64,000 bases of DNA, from the NCBI RefSeq assembly GCF_014839805.1, contig NC_051123.1, forward strand, positions 10,274,727 to 10,338,726, read 5' to 3'. Shown in pieces: positions 44,091-56,265 of the stretch. The notes beneath the pieces were generated by a model. It did not search any database, was not told where the DNA came from, and worked only from the letters and a program-made list of their open reading frames with translations. Position 1 is the stretch's first letter, and every line of letters begins with the position of its first letter. A program made the position numbers and the translations under genes. This DNA comes from Manduca sexta (Eukaryota; Arthropoda; Insecta; Lepidoptera; Sphingidae).

Positions 44091-45053
44091 TTATTCAGCC
44101 AGGGTCTTCGATATTTTATCAACAACAATACGAGTTCTTTCTGACAAATACTGATCGACTTGACCAAGTACTTTAACAACGTGAAGTAGCTTCTGTATTC
44201 CCTTTTTGATCTTTTCCATTTTCTCAGCGCTTGACTCTTCTTCAGGATCTCCAAGAATTGGCAGAGATATAGATCCTAATCTCGGCAAGGAAAGCATGTC
44301 CGATTGTGGTCTTAACCTTGGCACTTTCATTGTCGGCACTTTTAATTTCGGCCTTTTCCATTTTGTTAGCGCTAGTTTTGGAATAAATCCTTCTGGAGGT
44401 GCCACTGATATAGGTACTTGTGTATCACTATATCCAATCTGATCTACGTCAGGGTCCAACAGAATGAACTTTCCATCTTGTACTGCTTTGGGTATGGCGC
44501 TGTGAATGAGGTTACAAAACGAATTGACGTCGAAGCGACGGTTACTGAAGAGCTCTGATGATGCTCGGGGACTGCCTCCAAATGAAGACTGAAAGAATAT
44601 ATTATCACTGATTAAACAAACAAGGTATATGTAAAGTTATCGAATAATAAAATGATTTAGTTAGAAGGAAATATAGATTTAACCCCTGAGGGTTGATCTA
44701 TGAGATAAATTAGTAAGTAATTCTACAATACTCGACAAGTTTATTAAACTTAATGTTTCTAAGCAATCCATTTAATTATCTATTTGAACAACAAAACAGA
44801 TTACTATCAATACATTCTACAAAGATACATTATAGGGTATTATTCTAGATTACAATCCTAAGTTGACTCATTGTTAGTTACCATTTAAATACAGCTATGC
44901 TGAGTAGAAATAAAATGACTATTGTAGGGCGTGGTTAAATGAATGTCGGAAAGTAGATTCATTATATAGTTCTTATCTTACCCTTTCATCTGATCCACTG
45001 CAGTCTATAGTAACTCGTAGAGGCGAAGGAGCGCATGCGCACTGACGTACCAG
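44091..45053 (-). CDS. Small probable secreted protein, gene 1 (5' exon not found)
   Basis: Two exons are supported on the minus strand: 45053-44982 (24 codons) and 44588-44091 (TAA at 44093-44091). The junction keeps phase 0, and both splice sites are canonical (acceptor ctttcag, donor ggtaag). The first supported exon begins with a Cys-containing stretch, CACAPSPLRVTIDCSG, so an upstream exon with the start codon and probably a signal peptide is missing. The last exon has a basic Pro-rich middle (WKRPKLKVPTMKVPRLRP) and an amphipathic helical end (KKGIQKLLHVVKVL). The layout resembles the gene at 53852-55607, with which it may share origin. I do not recognise a family. Confidence 0.6.
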
Positions 45054-45169
45054 CTATGAAAATTAAATAAAACCAATGTTAATAAAATTTTCTGTACGCA
45101 TACCTTTAAGAATTAATTAATCGACCTTTACGTTGAAAGTAGATCAAGTGCGCTTTTGAAAAAAAAATA

Positions 45170-45345
45170 TTACCTACTAGTTTTTGCTTACGGCTCGGCC
45201 GACATGATTTTTTTTCCGAGATAAAAGGCCTGCTATATTGTTTTAGGGATAAAAATAGCCTATATCATTCCCAGGGTCTTAAACTATGTCTATACCAACC
45301 AAAATCATAATCGGTTTAGTTGTTCAACTGTGAAAACGTAACAGA
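45170..45345 (-). repeat. Helitron-type 3' region fragment (reverse)
   Basis: Text such as tcccagggtcttaaactatg and gtaacagacagacac is part of a common lepidopteran transposon end, related to the ends of the elements at 15462-17464. Non-coding. Confidence 0.45.
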
Positions 45346-45540
45346 CAGACACTGCATTTAGAAGTATGGAAGTATGGATAATATTATTAAAATATACATG
45401 CGGTTTTCAGGTACACAAACCTAAAAATCAGTGGCATAAAAAGTAAAACTATATGATTTGGCACCGATAAACTATGCAAATCAAATTTCATGAGATCGAA
45501 GTGCGTAAAAGTACTAGCACATTCGGATTTGTGATTACTA

Positions 45541-45864
45541 TAAATAATATCAGCCCTGTATTATATACTTGCCCACTGCTGAGCACGGGCCTCCTCTACT
45601 ACTTAGAGGGTTTAGGCCTTAGTCCACCACGCTGGCCTAGTGCGGATTGGTAGACTTCACACACCTTCGAAATTCCTATAGAGGAACTTCTCAGATGTGC
45701 AGGTTTCCTCACGATGTTTTCCTTCACCGTTAAAGCGAACGATAAATTCACGAAGAATACACACATGATTTTTTAGAAAAGTCAGAGGTGTGTGCCCTAG
45801 GGATTTGAACCTGCGGACATTCGTCTCGGCAGACCGTTCCATACCCAACTAGGCTATCGCCGCT
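45541..45864 (-). mobile_element. tRNA-derived SINE (family 2)
   Basis: Read on the minus strand it begins gcggcgatagcctagttggg (A-box region) and has ggttcaaatcc (B box). It then shows the module cacctctgacttttct and a tail with cagcagtgggcaagtatata. It is nearly full length and matches 51235-51536, 61228-61560 and 62857-63060. Confidence 0.8.
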
Positions 45865-47137
45865 TTTTTACTTTACTATAGCGTAAAATTAAATCTCAAT
45901 TATTCCTCATAGGTCGGCACTTGGTCGTCGACAGTATTACGTGAATGGTAACCTAATATATAATACTGCAAATAGTGGTAATTATATTTATCCTCTGACC
46001 CTAAATAAATGTAAGCATAAAATTAGAAATTGGCTTCTAAACAAAAACTATGATGAAACTGAGCAAATTTTACATAATTCATAAAGTACTATACATACCT
46101 GCAGACACACTCACACATACACACACATATATTCACTCATATGTAAATAAATAGGTACCATGATTCTAATTGTACCGTGGTAATATATAAATGTTTATTT
46201 TTATTTTAAAATTATATTTCTCTACTTTAATAACCGCTATTGTAGCACACATGTACTTTTGCGAATAAATGTATTATTAAATTATAGTTAACTGCTTAGG
46301 GTGAAGGACGCTGACGGCTGTGACACAGTTAATACTAGTACAGCCGCCAACGACATACTCTAAATAAATAATAATATTGCATAGTAGTTGATCTCTAGAA
46401 TAATTGTAAAAGTATTTATTTGTTAAATTTTAACTTATGTAATAAATAAATAAAATAAAAAAAAAATAATAATAATTGCATTTAATAACATACAAAATCT
46501 CGACTCTACACTTAAGCCCTCTATCGTGGGTATTAGGAACTATGAAGGGTTTTCAATAAAGCATCAAGACTAGGAAATAGACAAAACGCCATCAAATTTT
46601 CTATTTAATCATCATTTGTAGTAATTGAGATCTCAATGTTAATATTTTTAAGATTGACCTATGAACTTATTTATCTTATTACTGAGTCAAATTTATAATG
46701 CAATCAACATTACTAAAATAATTATACTACCTTTTAAATGGGAACTAAAATTTTATTTATCTCAACAAAAAAAATCTGAATATACCTTGAAAATAAGTCA
46801 ATTAAATGTTGACTACAGAAAAGTCAATAGACGAACGAAACGTGGGTATCGCAGTATGTATCAGAGACCTCATCCCCTCCACACACCCACCATTATTACT
46901 CTGATAAGCTAAAATCAGCAAAGGCACGCATTATATGACACGGACCGATGGAGCTCGGCGAGTCTTAGAAAATACTAATGTGTCTTTTCCCCGCAACGAA
47001 ATTAATCGAATAGAAAAAATAGGAGTTGTAAACATTAATTGTCCACTTCCCTCGTTAATAAAGCGGGAGATAAAATAAGGAATTAAGAAGGCATTTGAAT
47101 TTCAAGTAAAGGGACGTTTACAACTAGATAAGAAATA
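45865..47137. other. Intergenic DNA, likely promoter side of gene 1
   Basis: AT-rich, with short simple repeats (cacacatacacacac near 46110; aataataataat near 46465). The missing 5' exon of the minus-strand gene may lie here, but no convincing signal-peptide exon was found. Confidence 0.4.
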
Positions 47138-47350
47138 ATATAGCCCTGGGGTCTTGACTCGTCTATAGAGTAAATCCGTCTTCTGCAATAGCGGGCGTTT
47201 TAATCGAAGGACAGCTCTGAAACCCGTATAGGTAAATGAAGATTTTTTTTTATTTTGCCTAGTAGAGTACCAAAGCTGTCCTTCGATTGGAACGCCCGGT
47301 ATTGAAAAAAGACGGACATGCCCCCGTAGGCGGGATAGGGCCCCTGACTA
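47138..47350. mobile_element. Fold-back MITE, copy 1
   Basis: Arms gcgttttaatcgaaggacag (from about 47196) and ctgtccttcgattggaacgc (from about 47276) pair with each other. Outer arms with ccgtcttctgcaatagc and the gaaaaaagacgg region also pair. The same design, with related sequence, occurs at 52238-52445. Confidence 0.7.
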
Positions 47351-48589
47351 TACCACAGAAATTCTATTGCGAATTTCCAAATGTTAGCCACTGTTCCAAA
47401 GATAATGGATACGAACCACAATTAACAATGTTATCGCCACGTACCGAAACATGTTCCGTACTCTCCACCACACTCACGACGTCTTCCGTCGCTCGACATG
47501 AACTGCACTTAATCACGTAGTGGTTAACATGACATAGTAAAGAAACAGTATTACTTAATTAACTTGTTGAACAGTGCTTTTAATTTAGATTTTCCTAATA
47601 GAGATGAATGTATGTGTATATAGAAATTTTATGTTTTGGCTATGAGTAGTCTAGATGATCTATAAGTAAGCATATTTTTTCCTAAATTTTACTTCGGTTT
47701 ACTGGCAGTAGTCTTTGAGTATGTAGATATCTGAGTACATCATGGGATGAATGTGGATAAATTGCCAAAAAACACTCTCAAATATATTAACATTATTTTG
47801 TTTTATTTTCTTTTTAATTGGGTATTTGACATAGTAAAGAAATAAATAAATTTGGTATTGAACATTATATAATTTAAGGTGTTAATTAAGAATATTTGAC
47901 TTAAATTACAAATAAAAATTATTTAATATTTTATTTTCCTAAATAAAAATAAGAGTTTTTGAATCTGTGCATCATTAACAAGAAACGTCTCAAGCGAGCA
48001 AGACTAGAGAACGTGACGTCACGATGTATTATATGTAATGTCTTGTCTATTGGTCTTGTAATTCCCAAAAAGATTTTGGCGCGTTTCGCATGTTTCATTA
48101 ATATTTATTTGATTATTTTGTGTCCAAAGTGCACTTCACCGAAAAACAAACATGGAAATTGGTTTTATTCAAGCGGACAGTGCAAATTTGCCAAAAATTG
48201 TGTCTTTTATGATCGCAAATTTCTTTGCCTCAAACTCGGACTTTTGTTCTGCAGAATTGAGGAACGTGAAAACTTCATTGTAAGTACAAAACTATCCTTT
48301 TCTGATATTTTGTTCAATTCACAATAGATTACAGTTTGATTTATGTACTTAGCCTTATTTTGTTTTGCTATAAAATAACCTTCGTGTCATGCATATGATA
48401 GGTACATGTTTACTTTGTAGACTATAAATACAAATAATACATTTATTACGTTACCAATAAAATCATAACTTATAAGAATCTTACTCTGGTTAGGTACCTG
48501 TTATTTGTGTAAAATCTTTTCAACGAAAAGTTTCTCGTATTGTGGCTATCTGTGATGCTTTATTTCTATTTTTACAGATCATCAAGACA

Positions 48590-49846
48590 GTTGTATGGTG
48601 ATGATGCTAATTCATATGCTAACTCAAATCCTAAAACATCAAGCTGATTACAAAGTGCCCGACATTCTTCAGTTCTCGATGCGTTATTAGAGCATCAAGC
48701 ATAAGAAAGGAAGTGACTGTGAAACGTTTTTAGCCAAAATTAATGGTGTTTTTACACAAGAAAATATAAATTTTGTGGAAAGTCTGACTCGAGCACAACA
48801 CGAAATTCAAGCATGGCATGAGTTAAGGTATTATTTATTTATAGGTATTTGATTGCATTTTAAATGTGATGTTGCCTTTTTAAATGTGATTTGATACTGT
48901 AAGTATTGAACTAATAAGATATTTAAAATCAATGTTCTAGAGCAAAATTCACAACTTGGGGTCTGTGGACATATCTAGAGTCGGCTGATTTCAATGTTAA
49001 AGCTATATGAAGTTTCAGGTTGTGCTTAAGAGAAGCATTTTATTGTGATTTAAGGAGGTCTGTGGTGATCATCTTTGCTCATTTAGTGGTCCACAGCTAA
49101 GAAAGGTTGGAAAATGCTGTCTTAGATTAATATATATTGGAATTATATGTTTCCATGTGAGATGCAATTTCAAAATGTAAATTAGTCTTGTAGCTTTACT
49201 AGTCTTTGATGTTTGTGTTCACATTCATATGTGTTGGGCACCCATTCTACAGGGCATCCTAGTGGGGATATAAATGTATATGTGGCCACCAGACAGTCAC
49301 TAGTTTAACATTTAAAAAATGAATTTTCTTTTCAGGAATAAAAGCATCAAAAGCATTTGATGTTTCACGATGCAAAATAACTGTTGGATCCTTGGTTGCC
49401 TTAATAATGGGAGCTAAAGTACCAAATACTCCAACCATGAAAAGAGGAAAATCATTGGAAGAAGTAGTAAGAAAGGAGTTGGAAAAAAATATGACAAGAT
49501 TGCAGAATGTGGTTTTATTATTAGCCAAAAATTCCCAATGGTAGCTGCATCGCCAGATGGTATTTTAGAGGGTGACACAGTTATTGAAATTAAATGTCCA
49601 ACAAGCCAAAAAAGTTTTATATACTATATATGTAACAACACAATCATAGAAAAGTTTGCAGTCTAAGTTCTTTTGCAAATGTATATGAGTAATTTAACAA
49701 AAGGTTTATTTTGTGTGGCAGATTGGGAATTTGAAAAAAATTATAAAGTCCATGTAATACCAATAGAGTATGATGAGATCAAAGTAAATGATATTTTATC
49801 TAAAGTTGTAAAGTTTTGGAAGAATAATGTTTACAATCTATTGTAA
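48590..49846 (+). pseudogene. YqaJ-like exonuclease of the ISL2EU-type element (broken)
   Basis: Pieces in different frames give FVESLTRAQHEIQAWHELR, then after a splice-like junction ASKAFDVSRCKITVGSLVALI. A frameshift leads to ISQKFPMVAASPDGILEG, followed by VIEIKCPTSQKSF. The end reads KGLFCVADWEFEKNYKVHVI and stops at TAA (49844). The SPDG aspartate and the EIK pair of the nuclease core are visible. In such transposons this protein is thought to process element ends or repair intermediates. Internal stops and shifts show it is not functional. Confidence 0.8.
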
Positions 49847-50105
49847 AAACTTATTTTTATAATTTAATATAGGAAAATAAAACATTATATTCTAAATTTT
49901 GTTTTTATTCGTCAAATGTTTTTAATTAAGGAGCCTAGTAAATTAATTAAGGCACGTGCAATAACAATGCAATCGTCCAAAAACTTAATTAAATTTGTAT
50001 TGACAACTGAATGCGGTTTTAACATTAATAATAATAATAATTTTTATTGTAAATAACCGAATTTGTTTACAATTTCAAAGGTTACAAATTACAAACTTAT
50101 TATAA

Positions 50106-50470
50106 AAACATTGAGAACTCCCTTAGACGTCGGATGACTCTTTCAATGTGTATCAGTAAACTTGCTATCTCCTTAGTTTTTGGAGCTTCAACTTTGGTTT
50201 AATTAGACTTAACTGATACACTTGGCGGTCTCACTAAACTGCATCCCTTTTGTAATAACAGTTGCTCAATATGCTTGAATCCTCTATCAGCTAGTATAAT
50301 CGCACCAGGTTCCCAATGATCTAAAAGTTGCAATTTTCAACCAAACATACATCGCTAATCCTGCCACCATAACCAGGAGAAATGTAGTTAATAATACCAT
50401 CAGGTGTGCTACTTATAAGGTATTTTATTGTATTGGCCTTTTTATAATCTTGAATAATAAACGAATCTCA
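50106..50470 (-). pseudogene. DDE transposase fragment of the ISL2EU-type element (broken)
   Basis: Minus-strand text encodes NTIKYLISSTPDGIINYISP and GYGGRISDVCLVENC, then after a frameshift WEPGAIILADRGFKHIEQLL. It ends with KEIASLLIHIERVIRRLREF. The order PDG, GGR.SD, ADRGF and IHIERVIRR matches the DDE_Tnp_4 catalytic domain, with the second Asp in ADRGF and the Glu in HIERVI. The N-terminal part, including any THAP domain, is missing. Confidence 0.8.
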
Positions 50471-51042
50471 CGTATTGTTTATATTAAGAGTATTACATCA
50501 TGACGTCACGCCCCTTATTTGTCACGTGACTTAGCGTTTCAGTGGGAAACACAAAATGTAATTATTAAAACTGTCTTTTAGCTATTAAAATGGCTCTAAA
50601 TATAAAAAAAACAATTGTCAAGCGTATCTTTAGTGACTCTAGAACATTTTAAAGTACTTTACGAAAATTTGTCAAATACCCAATTGTACATCATACAAAA
50701 TTGAAAATTATGGATTTTAAAAATATATTTTATATTTAAATGTAGCTGGCCTAAAGATTACTCAGTCAGATAAATAAATTGTACAAATCGCACTACTGTT
50801 CATCACTACATTGCCAATACTTCAAAATTTACGGAGTCAGCAAAAATTCAAGACGCGGATACAACGAACAAGGTTAGTTACACAACAAACCGTTTAGAAT
50901 TAATCAGTCGCATCTTATCTATGCATACGTGTTGATCTACAATAACTGTGTCGTGTCGATCCGTACATAATGCAGTGGGTTGTTGGTAGTTTTTATACTG
51001 CCAGTGTGTTGCTGTATTTGGTAGCTAGGTTTTACTTTCAAA

Positions 51043-52113
51043 ATGAATTTAAGAAGGCTGGTGTGCGTGGTGTTAGCTGTCGTCGCCGTGACTGCTGTCG
51101 AGGTATGAGTTTCAATTGGTATTGAAGTTCGTGGAGAATAAAACATCAGTTATTGGTATTCAAAAACGTTTGGACCAATAGACGTCGTACTTTATATCAG
51201 CTTTTGTTGTTTTCGATTGGGTAAAATTTGGCAAGCAGCGATAGCCTAGTTGGGAGTGGAACGGACTGAGGAGACGAATGTCCGCAGGTTCCAAACCCAT
51301 GATCACGCACCTCTGACTTTTCTGAAGTTAAGTGCGTAACGATGAAGGAAAACATGGTAAGGAAACCTGCATACCTGAGAAGTTCTCTGTAATAATTTCC
51401 AGGTATGAGAAGTCTATCAATCCGTACTAGGCCAGCGTGGTGAACTAAGGCCTAATCCCTCTCAGTAGCAGAGGAGGCCCGTGCCTAACAGTCGGACAGT
51501 ATAATATAGGGCTAATATTATTATTGTATTATTATAAAGTACCGGAGTATTCAAGTCACAATTTAGTTGTGTGATAAACTTATCCAAATGTATTAGTTAT
51601 ATAAATCAAATTAAAATCTTTTTTTCTTCTTGTGCAAGATAATTTATTGTTTACTAGAAGAGTATTTACTGTTTCATTCCTATATGGCGTATTTAATTTT
51701 ATACTTCATATTATCGTCCCTTTTTCCGGTTTGGCAACATTTGCTTTTATTAGATCATTTGAAAAAGTATTTTGTACTGACCCCACATTTGACTGACTTA
51801 TCTACATAATAAGACAATAGGACCAAAATAAGCTGAGCAGATCAATAACTTAGCCTCTGCCTACCCCTTTAGTGACAAGGGCCTGACCTCAAACCAACAT
51901 ATGGAACTAATTCTCAATTATCCATTCCAGAGCAGCATACTGCTCAAAGGATCGTTGCTGCGACCGCGTATACCGGAGCCCTGCTTCTCGTGTCGAGCCG
52001 AGGACCGGCCGTACGCGTATTCGCTCATATCCTACCTCGCCAAGGTCAAGGACATGTTCGTGCGAGGAGTCAACGTCCTGCTGGATAAGAGCAAACAGTA
52101 TAAATTGGACTGA
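51043..52113 (+). CDS. Small secreted protein, 80 aa (gene 2)
   Basis: Two exons: 51043-51102 and 51931-52113, joined at phase 0 with canonical splice sites (gag|gtatga, ttccag|agc). Exon 1 is a clear signal peptide: Met-Asn-Leu-Arg-Arg followed by a hydrophobic core rich in Val, Leu and Ala. The mature part of about 60 residues has two cysteines close together (CFSC) and a C-terminal helical stretch (YLAKVKDMFVRGVNVLLDK). The family is not recognised. It sits between other small secreted-protein genes, with a SINE in its intron. A secreted peptide role is inferred only from the signal peptide. Confidence 0.65.
51235..51536 (+). mobile_element. tRNA-derived SINE (family 2) in intron of gene 2
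   Basis: Starts gcagcgatagcctagttggg and shares the B box region, the cacctctgacttttct module and the tail with 61228-61560. It is somewhat diverged and has short indels. Confidence 0.75.
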
Positions 52114-52237
52114 CATAAATATTTGTCAAGTTTAATTGAAGAACTCTATACCCGTTAGACCGTGTTGTGTAAAAATGATTTGCGTTTGTTTCGTATGTAA
52201 AGTGTAAATACTCCTTATATTTTATTGAATATGTATC

Positions 52238-52445
52238 AGAGGGCCCTATTCCGTCAACGAGGGCAATTCCGTTTTCTTGCAATCACGAGCATTCTAGTTG
52301 TAGGACAGCTTTTAAAACTATTAAGTAAAAAGGACATTTTTTGACTTTTTTACCTACATGGGTATCAAAACTGTCCTTTGCTTAGAAGGTCCACAATTGC
52401 AAAAAGGCGGATGTGCTCTCGTAGACGGCATAGATCCCCTAACTA
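52238..52445. mobile_element. Fold-back MITE, copy 2
   Basis: Related to 47138-47350 in layout: outer arms gggccctattccgtc and gacggcatagatcccc, inner arms near ttgtaggacagc and ctgtcctttgctta. It follows gene 2 by about 125 bases. Confidence 0.7.
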
Positions 52446-53851
52446 TGCATTACATTTAAAATTAAGACAAAACCATCACTACGAACAAACCTATAGTTAA
52501 TTCTTGATATAGCGTTTGTTTTTTTGGTGAAACATATTTACGCAATACGATCTAACTGCACATATAATTTTAGTAATTATTGATAAACAGTAGACTACAA
52601 TAAATATAAGATTACGCGCCAAGGTCACGTTCGTAAGAGAACTAAACGTCAATTTGGCTGTATGTATAAAATTAATTAAAGTTTAATAAATATGAAGTTA
52701 TAGAATTACTTGTGTTGATAAGTAATTTTTATATACATGTTTTATACTTTTTTAAATAAATAATCTAATTAATATTTGTATTATTTTGTAATACCTATTT
52801 AAGTTTCTCGATTTTATATTTATAAAGAATTTTAAAGTCATCATCATCAGGCACATAAAATCCACCGCCGATCATAGGCCTCCTCCAAAGATTTCCAGAC
52901 GGACGTGCCGAGCCTAGCACACATGAAGTAAAAAATAACCTGACAACCGGTCAGCGAGTTTCCGTACAAACTAGCTTTTTTAGTTATTAAAATATATATT
53001 AAAGGATTTTAGATTTTTTTTCTATTACATTTGCTGTAAGACTTTGCTTCTTGCCATATTTCATGAATCTAGGTCAGCAGGAAGTATCATATAGTTCTTG
53101 ATTATCTTGTAAAATCGCAAAATATGTGACTTAAACGGTCATATATTTTGATCGATTAAATTGGAAGAGACCGTAGATTCAGGTTCCTTTAGAGGTACGT
53201 AACCCTAAATATAGAAAGTAATAATTAATTTTATTTACATATTCGAGAGTATTTCGATGGAGAGTTGTTTTAAAGAGTGGTCATTTAAAGTAGGTTAATA
53301 ATACTTTACCAAATTTCAAATATCACTTCTATTGTGTAAGCAATATCTAAAATTGAAATAAAAGGGTATATTTAGTATGATTTGATTTAAATAAAGGTTA
53401 TAAATGAAAAAAAAATGTATATAATAAATGAATTATATCACACTTTATATAAATATAATATTACAAACAATTTAACTACTAAATACGCTTACGTAATTAT
53501 CACGAACTTAAAAAAACATTTTAAATATTTTTTACAGGTTATCTATAGATCATTTCTTGCTTAATATTTTACAAGTAATTGGTATATATAAATTACATCA
53601 AAATATAATTTAATGTGTATTTCTATTCCCTTTATAATAAAATGCACTTCATTTTGAAAGAAAAACCATACATCAATTTAGAATTACATATCACATTGCT
53701 TAAAATTGTATACTGATATTGACATGATTAAATACTGCCCTTCGCTAAATAATTTACATAAAACATATTATATTATTTTACTACGAAACAATAAATACAT
53801 AAATACAACTACAATTATAACATTTAATACTCACATTTAAATACTACGTGC
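52446..53851. other. Intergenic DNA between genes 2 and 3
   Basis: Very AT-rich. At 52845-52925 there is a lepidopteran dispersed-repeat fragment (tcatcatcatcaggcac, then catgaagtaaaaaataacct). No exon is seen. Confidence 0.45.
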
Positions 53852-55607
53852 TCAATTTTTTAATAAAAGTTTTTTAAAACGAATATATTCCGCTGTGGTT
53901 AGAGACCCTTTTCTCTTTAATTCTAGAAGTTTCTCCAAAACTTTGTCATTAACAGTACCTGCAATGGAACTGACTAAGGGGACAATAACAGGCTTCAGTT
54001 CGGTACCTAAAGCTCTTTGCAATGGAGTTTTACCCAGAATAGGTACTTTTAAAGGTTTTGGTAATTTTGGTATTGGTAATAAAGGTATGGGCAAGAGTGG
54101 TAATGGCGGCAAGAATGGAGGAAGTAAAGGTGGAATTATCGGTAAAATTGGTAATTTGGGAATTACAGGCGGCAAAATTGGTAATTTCGGTATCATTGGT
54201 GCGAATAACGAGCGTGGTACTTTACGGACCAAAGGCTTTTTGATTTTTGGTAATTTTGGTTCTTCAAGCCTGAGTGCTTTAGAAGGGAGTTTGGGGAGGG
54301 GTAAGCTGGGTTTTGAGATCCTTGGAAGACCAGAATTGATATTGATGAATACCGGAGCATGTCGAGAAACTTTTTTTATAAACAGAGGATTCGTGTGCCT
54401 CTTGTTGTCTCCAGCGAAGAGGCCAAAATTCAGACCTTTAGATTGCTCGCCCTGAAAATGAATAACGTATTAATTCAATAAAATGTATGTTTTTATCAAG
54501 AAAAGTCCTTCTGCATAGTTTAAATCAGTATGAGCCAGTGTAACTACTAGACATAATACTTAACGTCTCATGTCTCAGGATGGCGAGCGCAGTGGAATAC
54601 CAAACAATACTTTGTAATTTAAGGTTTTGCATGGTGTTTTTGCTGTTTATGGGCGGTCGCATCGCTTGCCGTCAGGAGAATGGTAAGCTCGTCTCGTTAT
54701 TCAAAGCAATAAAAAAGAAGTAAATTTCTTCTTAACGTTTATCACTGATTGAAGTATTTTAATGTTAAAGACTTGTTTCTTGTGAAGCTCTAGGTTCTGG
54801 TTGTAGTTCCGACCGTGTTACAATCCATTTCTAAAATACTGTTGCCTATGGTGCTTAAAGAATATGGAGTATGGACATGTATGACATATATCTTTTTGTA
54901 TTAGAATTTTCAAAATGAAAGCAGAGAGCAGCAAAATCGTTTCCTATAACTTTATAAGTTAGTTGCGAAATGATTAATGTACATTTGTACATGTCATGTA
55001 CATGTAGATCATGTTATTATATTTAGAAATTCAAATTCATGAAAGATACACACTGGTATAGGTAGTTATGCTTATTATTTTTATACTACTAACATGAGAC
55101 GAATGCTAGCCTGGTAAATGCTTAGAGTTTCCGATTATAGTGAATTAACAACATGTAAAAGTTTTACTTATCACTCGTAGGTATCAAATTATAGTCACAT
55201 TGTGAAAAAGCCTACAATAAATGCTATATTAATCAATAGAATACCAACCATACTGTGAATTAGTTTAAGCAATTAATTGAAGAAATTATCGGTTTGTTAG
55301 GCAAAGTGTGAATTCACAATTTTATTTATAAAAGTCAATTGATATAATTAAGATGTGCCTAAAGTTTGATTACTTAGTGCTGATATTTTTTATATGATTT
55401 ACTTATTATTTATTTATGATATTTAATTCTTTCAAAATTGCCCCAGTGTTATGAAATATAAAAAACGCTTTTGATATTCTCTGAACATTTTTTATATGGA
55501 AATTGTGAATATTAAATTAAGGATTTATTTAATGAAAAATTATTACCTACCACTGATAAAATTATAACACACAACACAGCAATCCTTATATTTGGCGACG
55601 CCGCCAT
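53852..55607 (-). CDS. Secreted Pro/Leu-rich protein, 218 aa (gene 3)
   Basis: Two minus-strand exons, 55607-55551 and 54451-53852, join at phase 0 (gtg|gtaggt, ttttcag|ggc). The first encodes a signal peptide (MAASPNIRIAVLCVIILSV). The second gives a basic, proline-rich chain. Its core is a repetitive segment of Pro, Leu and Ile with PKLPILPP-like units (about residues 127-170) and a helical end (KVLEKLLELKRKGS). The reverse strand of this segment reads as an open Gly/Asn-rich frame, a by-product of the repeats. It shares layout with the gene at 44091-45053. No known family; a structural or glandular secretion is a guess. The intron holds a dispersed repeat. Confidence 0.7.
54550..54718 (-). 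repeat. Dispersed repeat (inverted copy) in intron of gene 3
   Basis: The reverse strand carries the same family as 12228-12410 and 27279-27605 (taacgtctcatgtctcagga on the plus strand). Confidence 0.55.
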
Positions 55608-56265
55608 ACTGTATTTTACCGAGTTCTAAACCCTAGCAAATTCGACAGCCTTATATAAACCATTGTTTTTGAAGATAATGGTTATTATCTTGTGATCATT
55701 TTGATTAAACACGTTACATAATATATTGTTTTTGTTATCAAAAAATATATTCCCTAGAGTTGGCACTAATTTTAAAGACGCGATTTAAAACTTTTAATAT
55801 TCATTTATGACAATATAATATTATATTTACAATATACTGTAGTTATTTTCTTGTCTGCGAAAGTAGGTAAAGGGTTTTAAATCAAAACTTTGTTTTTTAA
55901 AGTTACTTAAGTAATACTTTATGATACGATGTCTTAATACATTTAAAGATGTTTAGTTGCCAAATCCATAACACCATGACGTCAGCATACTCAGGTGGTG
56001 TTTGATACAATACTTTCTGTAACACATCGAAGTAGACGTTTTAAGCCATAAAATGTCGTAATAATTAAATTTTATCTTTACGTTCAATCTTATCATCTCG
56101 AAATTATCTAAATTCTTATAAGAAATTGCATTTTATCGCCAAGATTGTAAATTCAAACAAAAATCACGTAGAAAAAACTAATTAATTCACAGTAGTATTT
56201 AAATACGAAAACGTTTTAATTTTTTACGCATAAATAGGTTTTGACGCGCGCGGTGACGAAGGAAA
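55608..56265. promoter_or_regulatory. Shared upstream region of divergent genes 3 and 4
   Basis: Genes 3 (minus) and 4 (plus) start about 660 bases apart, head to head. The interval is AT-rich and probably holds both promoters. A cgcgcgcggtgacg stretch sits just before gene 4. No specific site is claimed. Confidence 0.35.

Larger units (their letters stand above)
47816..50685. mobile_element. ISL2EU-type DNA transposon, decayed but with both ends
   Basis: The ends are a perfect 16-base inverted repeat, AATTGGGTATTTGACA (47816-47831) and TGTCAAATACCCAATT (50670-50685). It holds two divergent protein relics: a YqaJ-type exonuclease on the plus strand and a DDE transposase on the minus strand. 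That two-gene layout is what is known for the ISL2EU/IS4EU superfamily. Whether the outer AATT belongs to the element or to the target cannot be decided here. Both genes have frameshifts, so this copy is dead. Confidence 0.8.

Noticed and set aside
47200..47421. Minus-strand 73-codon frame as the missing 5' exon of the 44091-45053 gene
   Set aside because: Its sequence lies mostly in a fold-back MITE and lacks a good ATG plus donor in the right phase.
47959..48327. Cys-rich 122-codon frame as a THAP domain
   Set aside because: The Cys spacing does not match the THAP zinc-binding pattern; kept only as unassigned sequence within the transposon.
53895..54455. Plus-strand Gly/Asn-rich frame of 186 codons
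   Set aside because: Reverse reading of the Pro/Leu-rich exon of the minus-strand gene, which has a signal peptide exon and good splice sites.
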